64,000 nucleotides of DNA from Spectribacter acetivorans (GTDB lineage Bacteria > Pseudomonadota > Gammaproteobacteria > Nevskiales > Salinisphaeraceae): NCBI RefSeq assembly GCF_031846305.1, contig NZ_JAVRHY010000002.1:1-64000 (forward strand). Direction: 5' to 3'. Both the position numbers and the translations under genes were made by a program. Below the pieces are notes generated by a model, which had not been told where the DNA came from, searched no databases, and saw nothing but the letters and a program-made list of their open reading frames with translations. This document shows positions 26,269 to 35,744 of this stretch, piece by piece (within the stretch, counting starts at the first letter, position 1; every line of letters starts with the position of its first letter).

Positions 26269-28345
26269 GCGTCGCCCCCAGGTAGAAGTTGCGGTCCGGG
26301 GCCGGCTCGAAGAAGCGCCCGTTGAAGTCGTTGATGCGGACGTTGCTGAAGAACTCGTCGTCCAGGATGTTGTTGATGCCCACGTGCACCGTGAGCAGGT
26401 TCTGCCATAGCCGCTGCTCCACGCCGATGCGGCCGTTGACCACGCCGTAGCCGGCCACCTTCACCTGATTGGCGTTGTCGGCGTACAGCTCGTCGTAGAT
26501 CTGCACATCCAGGATGGCGAAGCCGGTGCCGGGCTTGCGCCAGGCCAGCTCGCCGAAGAACACGCTCTCGGGAATGCCGGGGATGCGTTCACCGGCGAAG
26601 TCGTTGCCGTTGACGTCGGTGAATTCCTCGAAGGCGAAGTCGGAATAGGTGTAGGCCGCACTCAGGCTCAGGTCGCTGGTGATGTCCCAGGCCAGCGACG
26701 CCTCCACGCCCCGGCGCTCGGATTCACCGGAATTCTCGTAGAAGTCGCGCTCGCCCATGTCGAACACCACCAGCTCGTCTTCCACATCGACCTGGAACAG
26801 CGCCAGGTCATAGCGGATGCGGGTGCCAATGAAGCCCTTGGCCCCCACTTCATAGTTGATCGCCTCCTGCGGCTGCAGGTCGGGGTTGAAACCGCCCCCG
26901 CCGGCGGGATTGGCGAATTCGGTGAAGGTGGGGCTTTCGAATGCGGTGCCCACGGTGGTGTACACGCTGTGGCGCTCGGTCACCGCGTAGGTGGCGCCGA
27001 TAGTACCGCTGAATTCGGAGAAGCTGCGCTCGCCGGAATCGTCGAAATCGCCCGGGCCGGCGCTGCGATCGTCGATGGTGAATTCCAGGTCGTCGTAGCG
27101 GATGCCGGTGGTCAGGTCCAGGCGGTCGGTCAGCGACAGCACGTTCTGCGCATAGATGCCGATGGAATCGGCTTCTTCCTGCTGTCGCAGGGTGCGGGTG
27201 CCCGGCTGGCCGCCAGGGGCGGTCACCAGGAAGCGCTCGCGGTCGTCGGACTGGAACTCGGCGTCCACGCCCATGGTGAAGCGATTGGCAAAACCGGCGA
27301 TCGGCGCGGTGCGGGTGTACTGCAGGCCGGTGCCGTAGAAGTCTCGCGTGTACGCAATCAGGCTCGGACCCGGAAAAGGCAGCTGCTGCTCGAAATCCCG
27401 ACGGGTGTAGAACACGCGGCCGGTGAACTGGTCCACGTCGCTCAGGGCATGCTCGTAGATCACGCCCAGGGTCTGCTGATCGACTTCCTGGCCGGAATCC
27501 AGGCGGGCGGCGTTGGCCGAGGCCTGACGGCGGTCGTCCTGCACCTGGCCGCGGTCGATCCCGGCCGGGTCCTCGCCCAGCGGCTGATCCAGCACGCGCA
27601 CCACGGTCTCGATGCTTGCATCGTCGGACAGTTGGACGTTGAACTTGCCGTTGAACAGGCGCTTCTCGGTCTCGCTCTGGTCGCGATAGCCGCGGTAATT
27701 CAGGTTCCAGGCGCTCAGGGCGTAGCCCCAGCCGTCGTGCTGTTCCGCGGCCCGGGCGCTGATGCGGTTGTAGCCGAAACTGCCGTATTCCGCGGCCGCC
27801 TCGCGCAGCGGATAGTCGGTGGGGGAAAGCGTGTCGATGTCGATCACGCCGCCGGTGGCGTTGCCGTAAAGCGCGGATGACGGCCCGCGGATGACCTCGA
27901 TGTTCTCCACCGTGGTCAGATCAATGGCGTCCGACTGCGATTGCCCGTCGACCACGGTTTCCGGGATGCCGTCCACCAGCAGCTTGATGCCACGAATGCC
28001 GAACGGACTGCGGGCGCCGAAGCCGCGGATGGACACCCGCAGGTTCTGGGCGAAGTTGTAGCGATTCTGCGCGAACACGCCGGGCACCCGTACCAGCGAT
28101 TCATCCAGCTGCAGGCCCTGACGCCCCTGGGTGGCGTCCTGTTCGTCGACCACGCCCACCGCGGCCGGCGTATCCTGTAGATCCCGCTCGATGCGGGAGG
28201 AGTCCACGGTGATGGGTTCCAGCTCGGCCTCCTGTGCCTGTACCGCGGGCGCGAAGGCAGCCGCCAGTAGCAGGGCGCCGGTCAGGCGGCGGGCAGACGG
28301 GGTGGTATCAGTCGTCGGGCGCCAGGGCGCGGATGGATACAGCAT
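26258..28345 (-). CDS. TonB-dependent outer-membrane receptor
   Basis: This 695-residue receptor would import an iron chelate or other large ligand using TonB energy. A signal peptide ends near AVQAQ (about 38). A TonB-box-like EPITVDSS is next. The plug (about 50-160) includes LVRVPGVFAQNRYNFAQN, RGFGARSPFGIRGIKLLVDG and IEVIRGPSSALYGNATGG. The rest is a 22-strand barrel pattern ending in NRNFYLGATLSL. FecA-like features are present, but the substrate cannot be named. It is the last gene of the yciB-yciI-bolA group; its start overlaps bolA by 38 bases, and its stop overlaps the convergent neighbour by 11. Confidence 0.93.
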   Translation of the reverse strand: MLYPSAPWRPTTDTTPSARRLTGALLLAAAFAPAVQAQEAELEPITVDSSRIERDLQDTPAAVGVVDEQDATQGRQGLQLDESLVRVPGVFAQNRYNFAQNLRVSIRGFGARSPFGIRGIKLLVDGIPETVVDGQSQSDAIDLTTVENIEVIRGPSSALYGNATGGVIDIDTLSPTDYPLREAAAEYGSFGYNRISARAAEQHDGWGYALSAWNLNYRGYRDQSETEKRLFNGKFNVQLSDDASIETVVRVLDQPLGEDPAGIDRGQVQDDRRQASANAARLDSGQEVDQQTLGVIYEHALSDVDQFTGRVFYTRRDFEQQLPFPGPSLIAYTRDFYGTGLQYTRTAPIAGFANRFTMGVDAEFQSDDRERFLVTAPGGQPGTRTLRQQEEADSIGIYAQNVLSLTDRLDLTTGIRYDDLEFTIDDRSAGPGDFDDSGERSFSEFSGTIGATYAVTERHSVYTTVGTAFESPTFTEFANPAGGGGFNPDLQPQEAINYEVGAKGFIGTRIRYDLALFQVDVEDELVVFDMGERDFYENSGESERRGVEASLAWDITSDLSLSAAYTYSDFAFEEFTDVNGNDFAGERIPGIPESVFFGELAWRKPGTGFAILDVQIYDELYADNANQVKVAGYGVVNGRIGVEQRLWQNLLTVHVGINNILDDEFFSNVRINDFNGRFFEPAPDRNFYLGATLSL

Positions 28346-28577
28346 GGATGTCGGTCCTCATCATGTCGCCAAGGGCGTCGTAAACCAGGCGATGGCGTTC
28401 CAGCAGGCTGTGCCCGGCGAACCGGGCGGAGCGGATCACCACCGCGAAATGACCGAGACCGCTGCGGGCCCCGGCGTGGCCGATGTGCTTGTGGCTTTCG
28501 TCGAGCACGTCGATCTCGTCCGGGGCCAGTTCGGCGATCAGGGCTTCGCGAATACGCTGGACGCGCTCCGCCGTCAC
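28308..28577 (-). CDS. bolA: BolA-family protein
   Basis: BolA proteins (here 89 residues) pair with monothiol glutaredoxins to bind or transfer Fe-S clusters and affect morphology and stress. ERVQRIREALIAELAPDEIDVLDES, GHFAVVIRSARFAGHSLLERHRLVYDALGD and IHAVSIRAL make the class II KH-like fold; His and Cys/His ligands are represented by the HSLLERHR stretch. The GTG start (28577) overlaps the yciI stop. Its 3' end overlaps the TonB-receptor start by 38 bases, so the two genes are tightly coupled. Confidence 0.92.
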   Translation of the reverse strand: MTAERVQRIREALIAELAPDEIDVLDESHKHIGHAGARSGLGHFAVVIRSARFAGHSLLERHRLVYDALGDMMRTDIHAVSIRALAPDD

Positions 28578-28876
28578 GCCGGCAGCACCTTGCGGAAGGG
28601 CTTTACCACGGTGTCCCGGTAGACGCCGGCCTCGATATAGGGGTCGGCATCGGCCCAGGCCCGGGCGTCGGCCAGGCTGTCGAATTCGGCCACCACGAGG
28701 CTGCCGGTGAAGCCGTTGTCGCCCGGATCATTGGCATCGACCGCCGGACAGGGCCCGGCCAGGATCAGGCGGCCCTGTTGCTGCAGGTCGTGCAGCCGCG
28801 CCAGATGGGCCTCGCGGGCGGTGCGGCGGCGGGGCAGGCTGTCGTCGACGTCGGTGGAGATGAAGGCGTAGAGCAT
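28574..28876 (-). CDS. yciI: YciI-family protein
   Basis: This is a 100-residue YCII-domain protein with a ferredoxin-like fold. R..REAHLARLHDLQQQGRLILAGP carries the conserved His and Asp of a putative active site. SLADARAWADADPYIEAGVY is the second family motif. The function is unsettled; relatives have been proposed as small dehydrochlorinase-like or stress enzymes. It lies one base from yciB's stop and overlaps bolA by GTGA, a conserved trio. Confidence 0.92.
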   Translation of the reverse strand: MLYAFISTDVDDSLPRRRTAREAHLARLHDLQQQGRLILAGPCPAVDANDPGDNGFTGSLVVAEFDSLADARAWADADPYIEAGVYRDTVVKPFRKVLPA

Positions 28877-28877
28877 G

Positions 28878-29423
28878 TCAGGTCTCGTCGCTGGCGGATT
28901 CCTCGATATGCGGGCTGAGGTAGAAGCCCACGCCGATCATGAACACCAGGCTGAGCGCGGTCACGCCGAACAGCTTGAAGTTGACCCACACCGTCTCGCT
29001 GAAGCTGAAGGCGACCGCCAGATTGAGCACCGCCATCAGCAGGAAGAAACCGGTGGCCAGGAAGGTCACCCGACGCCATATCGGTTCGGGCACCGTGATC
29101 TGGGATTCCAGCGCCCGCTGCACCAGCGTCTTGCGGCCGATGAAGGCGCTGCCGGCCAGGGCCAGGGCGAAGGCCACATACAGAACGCTGGGTTTGACCT
29201 TGATGAACAGCGGGTCGTGCACGACCAGCGTCAGGCCGCCGAACACTACCGCCAGCACCAGGGTGACCAGATGCATGTTTGACACCCGGCGCTTGACCAG
29301 CCAGGTGCCGGCGACCAGCACGATCAGCGCCACCATCAGCACACCGGTGGCCACGTAGATGTCGTACAGGAAGTAGGCGGCGCCGAAGGCGATCAGCGGC
29401 AGATATTCCATCAGGGCATTCAT
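28878..29423 (-). CDS. yciB: Inner-membrane septation protein YciB (IspA/IspZ family)
   Basis: YciB (181 residues) is an inner-membrane protein that affects septation, envelope integrity and biofilm formation. Five to six membrane helices are visible, with conserved loops LPLIAFGAAYFLYDIYVATG, VVFGGLTLVVHDPLFIKVKP and NLAVAFSFSETVWVNFKLFG. The final residues are polar and cytoplasmic. It is first in a four-gene operon with yciI, bolA and the TonB receptor. The intergenic region (29424-29504) is shared with divergent yciO. Confidence 0.95.
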   Translation of the reverse strand: MNALMEYLPLIAFGAAYFLYDIYVATGVLMVALIVLVAGTWLVKRRVSNMHLVTLVLAVVFGGLTLVVHDPLFIKVKPSVLYVAFALALAGSAFIGRKTLVQRALESQITVPEPIWRRVTFLATGFFLLMAVLNLAVAFSFSETVWVNFKLFGVTALSLVFMIGVGFYLSPHIEESASDET

Positions 29424-29504
29424 GGGCGCGATTGTACACAGACGGCGAGCCGCTGCAGCGCCGGCATCGCCGTCGCTTGACCCGGTGCGCTATCCTCGCG
29501 CGCC

Positions 29505-30128
29505 ATGGCCGAAATCGTCCGCATTCATCCCGAGAACCCGCAGCCGCGGCTGGTGGCGCGCGTGGCCGATCAGCTGCGCGGCGGCGCGGTGATCGCCTAT
29601 CCCACCGACTCCTCCTATGCGCTGGGCTGCGCCCTCGGCAACAAGCCGGCGATCGACCGCATCCGCTGGATTCGCGGCTTCGGGCGCGAGCACTATTTCA
29701 CCCTGCTGTGTCGTGATCTATCCGAGATCGCCACCTACGCCAAGGTGGAAAACGCCAGTTTCCGGCTGCTCAAGAACCTGACGCCGGGGCCCTATACCTT
29801 CGTGCTACCGGCCACTCGCGAGGTGCCACGCTGGCTGTGGCACCCCAAGCGCAAGACCATCGGTATCCGGGTGCCCACCCATCACACGGCCACCGCGATT
29901 GCCACCGCGCTGGACGCGCCCATCATGTCGGTGACCGCACTGTTGCCGGATGACGACATCCCGCTGTCCGATCCCGACGATGTGCAGGCGCGTCTGGGTG
30001 GGCACGTAGACCTGGTGGTGGACAGTGGCGCCTGCAACATCGAACCGACCACGGTGGTCGATCTCACCGATACCACGCCGCGCATCCTCCGCGTCGGCCG
30101 CGGCCCGGTGGACGCTGTGACCGGCTGA
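29505..30128 (+). CDS. yciO: YciO/Sua5-YrdC-family protein
   Basis: This 207-residue protein has the YrdC fold shared with threonylcarbamoyl-AMP synthase. GGAVIAYPTDSSYALGC, the long NASFRLLKNLTPGPYTFVL and RKTIGIRVPTH are conserved RNA/nucleotide-binding segments. The PTDSSYALGC variant points to the YciO branch, whose role in tRNA t6A synthesis is uncertain. It is followed by trpS, as in several gammaproteobacteria. Confidence 0.9.
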   Translation: MAEIVRIHPENPQPRLVARVADQLRGGAVIAYPTDSSYALGCALGNKPAIDRIRWIRGFGREHYFTLLCRDLSEIATYAKVENASFRLLKNLTPGPYTFVLPATREVPRWLWHPKRKTIGIRVPTHHTATAIATALDAPIMSVTALLPDDDIPLSDPDDVQARLGGHVDLVVDSGACNIEPTTVVDLTDTTPRILRVGRGPVDAVTG

Positions 30129-30143
30129 GGGTCGGGATTTCCG

Positions 30144-30149
30144 TATAAT
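30144..30149 (+). promoter_or_regulatory. Consensus -10 box upstream of trpS
   Basis: A perfect TATAAT lies 30 bases before the trpS start. No good -35 was found at 16-18 bases, so the promoter assignment is moderate. Confidence 0.4.
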
Positions 30150-30179
30150 CCGGGCATCGTCTTCGCAACCTGCTGCCGC

Positions 30180-31195
<1,016 letters not shown>

Positions 31196-31199
<4 letters not shown>

Positions 31200-32056
31200 G
31201 CGAACACCCGGCCGATTTCGTCGACGAGCCGCCGCCGGCGGCAATCCTGGTCCGCGGCGAACGCCTGGATCAGCTGCCGGATGACCTGTACATCCCGCCG
31301 GATGCGCTGCGGGTCATTCTCGAGGCCTTCGAGGGGCCGCTTGATCTGCTGCTGTACCTGATCCGGCGGCAGAACCTGGATATTCTCGATATTCCCATCC
31401 AGCGCGTGGCCCAGCAGTACGTGGCCTACATCGAGCTGATGCAGGAGTTGCAGATCGAACTGGCCGGAGAATATCTGCTGATGGCCGCGATGCTGGCCGA
31501 GATCAAGTCGCGCATGCTGCTGCCCCGGCCCAGTACCGAGGAGGACGAAGGCGACGATCCCCGAGCCGAACTGGTGCGGCGCCTGCAGGAGTACGAGCAG
31601 TTCAAGACCGCGGCGGAAAATGTCGATACGCTGCCGCGGGTAGGGCGCGACATGGCGGTGGTGCAGCTGTCGGCCGAGCAGGTCGACATCGACCGGCCCC
31701 AGCCGATTCCGGCGCTGGCCGACCTGTTGCTGGCCTTCAAGGAGGTCATGCAGCGGGCGGAGTTGTTCGCCCATCATCAGATCGAGCGCGAGCCGTTGTC
31801 CGTGCGCGAACGCATGAGCGGCATCCTGCAGCGGCTGCAGGGCCGGGGGGCGACGCCGTTTTCCAGCCTGTTCCCGAAAAGCGAGGGCCGCATGGGTGTG
31901 GTGGTCACGTTCCTGGCCATTCTCGAGCTGGTGCGAGAGGCGCTGGTGGAAGTGGACCAGAGCGAACCCTACGCGCCGCTGTCCCTGCAGGTGGCCGGCG
32001 CCCGGGGCGACCGCCGCGGCAACGACGATGTGATCACGAGTGATGGCGATGATTGA
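31196..32056 (+). CDS. scpA: Segregation and condensation protein ScpA
   Basis: ScpA (286 residues) is the kleisin that bridges the two SMC heads. The N-terminal FEGPLDLLLYLIRRQNLDILDIPI motif contacts the SMC neck. The middle is acidic and charged. The C-terminal winged helix (about 215-270, including GVVVTFLAILELVREALV) binds the other head. The first 35 residues are a lineage-specific extension. It overlaps trpS by four bases and scpB by 17 bases. Confidence 0.96.
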
Positions 32057-32714
32057 GGAAAAGATACTCGGCTGCGTGGAAGCCCTGCTGATGGCCGCCG
32101 ACGGCCCGCTGACCGTGGCCCGGCTGGAAACCCTGCTGGCCGAGGACGGGGCGCCGGACCGCAAGGCCATCCGTACGGCACTCTCGGCGCTGCAGTCGGA
32201 TTACGCCGGCCGCGCGGTGAATCTGGTGGAAGTGGCGGGGGGCTGGCGCTTTCGCGTCAGTGCGGACTATGCCGGCCTGCTCGGCAAGCTGTGGGAGGAG
32301 CGCCCGCCCAAGCTATCGCGAGCACTGCTGGAGACCCTGGCACTGATCGCCTATCGCCAGCCGATTTCGCGCGGCGAGATCGAGGAGGTGCGCGGGGTGT
32401 CGGTGTCATCGTCCATTATCAAGACGCTGCTGGAACGCGAGTGGGTGCGCGTGGTGGGCTACCGGGAAGTGCCGGGGCGCCCGGCCCTGTTCGGCACCAC
32501 CAGCCAGTTCCTCGACGATCTCGATCTCAAGCGGCTGGAGGATCTGCCGTCGTTGCCGGAAATCCGTGATCTGGATGACCTGGACGCGGCGGCTGAACGA
32601 TTGCGCAACGCCGGGTCCGAGGCGCAAGACGCGGACGAGGACGGTAACGCGTCACCCACGCCCGAGGTACCGACGACCGACGACCTCGATTCCCCCTCCG
32701 ACGCACTGCACTGA
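32040..32714 (+). CDS. scpB: Segregation and condensation protein ScpB
   Basis: ScpB (224 residues) forms a dimer that binds ScpA in the SMC complex. Two winged-helix domains are visible: about 5-80 and about 85-165, with LSRALLETLALIAYRQPISRGEIEEVRGVSV. An acidic, low-complexity tail follows residue 185. The start is GTG (32040) or the adjacent ATG (32043); both lie inside scpA. The stop overlaps the rluB ATG by one base. Confidence 0.95.
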   Translation: MMAMIEEKILGCVEALLMAADGPLTVARLETLLAEDGAPDRKAIRTALSALQSDYAGRAVNLVEVAGGWRFRVSADYAGLLGKLWEERPPKLSRALLETLALIAYRQPISRGEIEEVRGVSVSSSIIKTLLEREWVRVVGYREVPGRPALFGTTSQFLDDLDLKRLEDLPSLPEIRDLDDLDAAAERLRNAGSEAQDADEDGNASPTPEVPTTDDLDSPSDALH

Positions 32715-33460
32715 TGGCCGAGCGACTCCAGAAGATGCTGGCCCGGGCGGGCTACGGCTCGCGGCGCGAGATCGAACGCTGGATCGCGGCCGGCCGTATC
32801 CGTGTGAACAATCAGGTGGCCGAACCCGGCCAGCCGACCGGGCTCGATGACCGCATCACCCTGGATGGTCGACCGCTTTCCACCGCCCGGGCGGCCTCGG
32901 TGCCACGCCGCGTGCTGGCCTACAAGAAACACGTGGATCAGGTCGTCACCCGGCGTGACCCCCAGGGCCGGCCCACGGTGTTTGCCAAGCTGCCGCGGCT
33001 TGCGGCCGGACGCTGGCTGGCGGTGGGACGGCTGGATGTCAACACTTCCGGTTTGCTGCTGATGACCACCGATGGCGAGCTCAAGCGGCGCCTGGAACAT
33101 CCCAGCCATCGTCTGGAGCGTGAGTACGCCGTGCGCGTGCATGGGCCCGTCGATGAGCCCATGCTCGATCGGCTCACGGAAGGGGTGATGCTCGAGGACG
33201 GGCTGGCCCGTTTCGACCGGATCCTGGAAGGGGAGAATCCCAGCCGGGCCAACCGCTGGTTCCGCGTGACCGTGACCGAGGGCCGCAACCGCGTGGTGCG
33301 GCGGCTCTGGGCCAGCCAGGGCGTGGAGGTCAGCCGGCTGATGCGGGTGCGTTTCGGCCCGGTGCCGCTGCCCACCGGGATCAAGGCCGGGGGCTGGCGG
33401 GAACTGGCGCCGAAGGAAGTGGCGGCGCTGGCACGCGCGGTGGGTCTGTCCGGGCGCTAG
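32714..33460 (+). CDS. rluB: 23S rRNA pseudouridine(2605) synthase RluB
   Basis: RluB (248 residues) makes pseudouridine 2605 of 23S rRNA. An S4 RNA-binding domain opens the protein (ERLQKMLARAGYGSRREIERWI). The catalytic Asp is in VGRLDVNTSGLLLMTTDGEL (about residue 104). EREYAVRVHG and RNRVVRRLW are further RsuA/RluB-family motifs. RluE or RluF are less likely given the S4 domain and scpB linkage. Its TAG stop forms part of the CTAG target copy at the left end of the MITE-like element. Confidence 0.93.
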   Translation: MAERLQKMLARAGYGSRREIERWIAAGRIRVNNQVAEPGQPTGLDDRITLDGRPLSTARAASVPRRVLAYKKHVDQVVTRRDPQGRPTVFAKLPRLAAGRWLAVGRLDVNTSGLLLMTTDGELKRRLEHPSHRLEREYAVRVHGPVDEPMLDRLTEGVMLEDGLARFDRILEGENPSRANRWFRVTVTEGRNRVVRRLWASQGVEVSRLMRVRFGPVPLPTGIKAGGWRELAPKEVAALARAVGLSGR

Positions 33461-33612
33461 GGCGTTGCTGAAAAAGGACTGTCCTGTCCTTTTCCAGCAC
33501 GCCGAGGCCGGCCCAGGTCCGGACTCGGCTTCGATCGATCAAGCATTTACATGCTTGATCGCCGGAGGGACATCCCTGTCCCGCTCTAGGTGGCTGCTTT
33601 TTCAGCAGCCCC
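33461..33612. mobile_element. MITE-like element with CTAG target duplications
   Basis: This 152-bp element lies between convergent rluB and yciK. Its ends are inverted: GGCGTTGCTGAAAAAG (33461-33476) and, reversed, GGGGCTGCTGAAAAAG (33612-33597), 14 of 16 matching. CTAG flanks both sides (33457-33460, 33613-33616). Inside are hairpins at 33467-33498, 33537-33560 (10-bp stem), 33567-33582 and 33592-33610. CTAG-type 4-bp duplications are typical of IS5-family transposition, so a non-autonomous derivative is likely. No transposase is encoded. Confidence 0.7.
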
Positions 33613-34345
33613 CTAGATCGCTCTGATCCGGATCCAGCGTTTGCCCGTTGATGCCGCGGCCTGACGGTCCCAGGAGGTGCAGGCAGGCCGACACCGCCTG
33701 ATCGGTCGGTTGCGCTTTCTCGTCCTGGCTGGGAAAGGCGCGAGCCCGCAATGGTGTGGCCATCGGCCCCGGCCGCAGGGCGTTGAAGCGAAGGTCGTCG
33801 CGATGTCCGTGCTCGGTGGCGAACAGCGTCATCAGCGACGACAGCCCCGCTTTGGCGACCGCATAGCCGCCCCAGAATGCGTTGTCCCCACGCCCGACCG
33901 CGTCATCCATGAAGACCACCGAGGCATCGGGCGACCGGCCCAGCAGCGGCAGACAGGCCCGGGTGAGGGCGAATGGCACGGTCACGCCCAGGTGGAGCGC
34001 GCGCTGCCATTCCTCCAGTTCCAGCCCGGCCAGCGGCGTGAGCGCCTGGAAGCGCGCGGCGGCATGGACCACGCCATCCAGCCGGCCCAGATCGGCCTCG
34101 ATCCCCTCGGCCAGCAATTGATAGGGGTCGCCACTGGCGCGGGTGAAATCCACCGGGAACAGGCAGGGGACAGGCCCGCCGGCCGCAGTGATGCGGTCGG
34201 ACAGGGCCTCCAGCTTCTTCTGCTGGCGGCCGGCCAGTACCAGCTGGGCACCAGCCGCGGCGGCGGCCTCGGCCAGCGCGGCACCGAAACCGCCGGTGGC
34301 GCCGGTGATCAGGATCACGCGATCCTGCAATGCGGGTTCAGGCAT
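33602..34345 (-). CDS. yciK: SDR-family oxidoreductase, YciK-like
   Basis: This 247-residue short-chain dehydrogenase has the Rossmann motif ITGATGGFGAALA and active-site YAVAK (about residue 165). In YciK relatives the catalytic Ser lies in an SSSVG segment; here the segment reads DDAVG, so the Ser appears lost. Its product and cofactor are unknown. The ATG (34345) overlaps the mupP stop by 8 bases. The last four residues (LGGC) and the TGA stop lie in the target-site copy and the right end of the MITE-like element, so the C-terminus has been altered by insertion. Confidence 0.87.
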   Translation of the reverse strand: MPEPALQDRVILITGATGGFGAALAEAAAAAGAQLVLAGRQQKKLEALSDRITAAGGPVPCLFPVDFTRASGDPYQLLAEGIEADLGRLDGVVHAAARFQALTPLAGLELEEWQRALHLGVTVPFALTRACLPLLGRSPDASVVFMDDAVGRGDNAFWGGYAVAKAGLSSLMTLFATEHGHRDDLRFNALRPGPMATPLRARAFPSQDEKAQPTDQAVSACLHLLGPSGRGINGQTLDPDQSDLGGC

Positions 34346-35021
34346 GGGTTTCCCGGGTGGACAGAAGGTCGGCCACGGCAGCGGGCAGTTCCGATGCCTG
34401 GGTGATGAGCTGATCGGCGCCCCAGCCGGCGACGTCCTCGTCGCCGTCGAAATAGCCATACAGCACGCCGATGGTGGGCATGCCGGCGGTCCGGCCGGCG
34501 GCGATGTCGCGGTCGGAATCGCCGACGTACACGCAATCGGCCGGCGCCAGCCCGAGCTGTTCGCAGGCCAGCAGCAGCGGATCGGGATGGGGTTTGGCGC
34601 GGGGCGCGCTGTCGCCACCGATCACGCAGGCGGGCGGCGGGGAAAAGGCCATGGCCGTCATCAGCGGCTCGGCCAGCGCGAGCATCTTGTTGGTAACGAC
34701 GCCCCAGGCATGGCCGGCTGCCGCGATCTCGGCCAGCGCGGCGCGGATACCGGGAAACGGCTGGACGGTGTCCGTGAGACGTTCCCGGTAACAGGTCAGA
34801 AAGTTCGTGTAAGCATCTGAATAGTCGCGATCATCCGGTGTCAGGCCCAGGCCGCGGGCAAGCATGCCACGCCCGCCCATCGAGGCGGTGTGGCGTAGCG
34901 CAGCCAGGGGCAGGGGCGTCATCCCCCGGTCACGGCGCAGGTCGTTGAGGGCGCCGGCCAGATCGGGGGCGGTGTCGAGCAGGGTGCCGTCCAGGTCCAG
35001 CAGGACCCCGTGACGGCTCAT
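34338..35021 (-). CDS. mupP: HAD phosphatase, probable MurNAc-6-phosphate phosphatase MupP
   Basis: This 227-residue HAD phosphatase has motif I LDLDGTLLDTAPD, motif II VTNK, motif III KPHPDP and motif IV VGDSDRDIAAGRTAGM. Sequence alone resembles phosphoglycolate phosphatase (Gph). The ubiG-mupP-yciK arrangement near gyrA, however, is that of Pseudomonas, where this gene is MupP of the cell-wall recycling bypass. MupP is therefore preferred by context; Gph remains possible. It overlaps ubiG by four bases and yciK by eight. Confidence 0.82.
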   Translation of the reverse strand: MSRHGVLLDLDGTLLDTAPDLAGALNDLRRDRGMTPLPLAALRHTASMGGRGMLARGLGLTPDDRDYSDAYTNFLTCYRERLTDTVQPFPGIRAALAEIAAAGHAWGVVTNKMLALAEPLMTAMAFSPPPACVIGGDSAPRAKPHPDPLLLACEQLGLAPADCVYVGDSDRDIAAGRTAGMPTIGVLYGYFDGDEDVAGWGADQLITQASELPAAVADLLSTRETHA

Positions 35022-35728
35022 ACGCCGTCACCGGTCGGTCGGACCGCGTGCAGGAAGTAGTTGACGTCCGGACGGCCGCCGAAGCGGGTTGTGCGCAGGA
35101 AGGGGTTGTAGTGCATGCCGGTGATCTCCCGGGTAGCCAGTCCGCTGTGGCGTGCCCAGCCGGACAGTTCCGACGGCCGGATGAACTTGGCGTAGTCGTG
35201 GGTACCGCGCGGCAGCAGGCCGAGCACGTATTCGGCGCCGGCAATCGCCAGCAGCCAGGCGGCAGGGCTGCGATTGATGGTGGAAAACACGACGGTGCCG
35301 CCGGGTTTCACCAGCCGGGCGCAGTCATCCACGATCACGCCGGGCTCGTCGACATGCTCGAGCATTTCCAGGCAGGTGACCAGGTCAAAACCGCCGGCGG
35401 CCTCGGCGGCGAGATCACGGGTGCTCTGGCAGCGATAGCTGATGGCCAGGCCACCGTCGGCGCCATGGGCAGTGGCGGCCTCGATCAGACCGGGGGCAAG
35501 ATCGATGCCGGTCACGTCGGCGCCGGCACGGGCCATCGCCTCGCTCAGCAGCCCGGCGCCGCAGCCCACGTCGAGCACGCGCTTGCCGGACAGCCCCGCC
35601 TGGCGGTCGATCCAGGCGGTGCGTGCGGGATTGATGTCATGCAGGGGGCGCATGTCGCCTTCCGGGTCCCACCAGCGCTGGGCCAGGGCGTCGAATTTGG
35701 CGAGTTCTTCCTGTTGATTGCTTGGCAT
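35018..35728 (-). CDS. ubiG: Ubiquinone biosynthesis O-methyltransferase UbiG
   Basis: UbiG (236 residues) performs both O-methylations in ubiquinone synthesis with SAM. FDALAQRWWDPEGDMRPLHDINPAR is the family N-terminus. SAM-binding motif I is VLDVGCGAGLLSEAMA, followed by VTGIDLAPGLIEAA. GTHDYAKFIRPSEL and TGMHYNPF are late conserved blocks. ATG 35728 gives the normal length; an upstream extension to 35800 is not conserved-looking. It lies between mtaD and mupP on the minus strand. Confidence 0.97.
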   Translation of the reverse strand: MPSNQQEELAKFDALAQRWWDPEGDMRPLHDINPARTAWIDRQAGLSGKRVLDVGCGAGLLSEAMARAGADVTGIDLAPGLIEAATAHGADGGLAISYRCQSTRDLAAEAAGGFDLVTCLEMLEHVDEPGVIVDDCARLVKPGGTVVFSTINRSPAAWLLAIAGAEYVLGLLPRGTHDYAKFIRPSELSGWARHSGLATREITGMHYNPFLRTTRFGGRPDVNYFLHAVRPTGDGV

Positions 35729-35744
35729 GAGGATTCGTCCGGAG

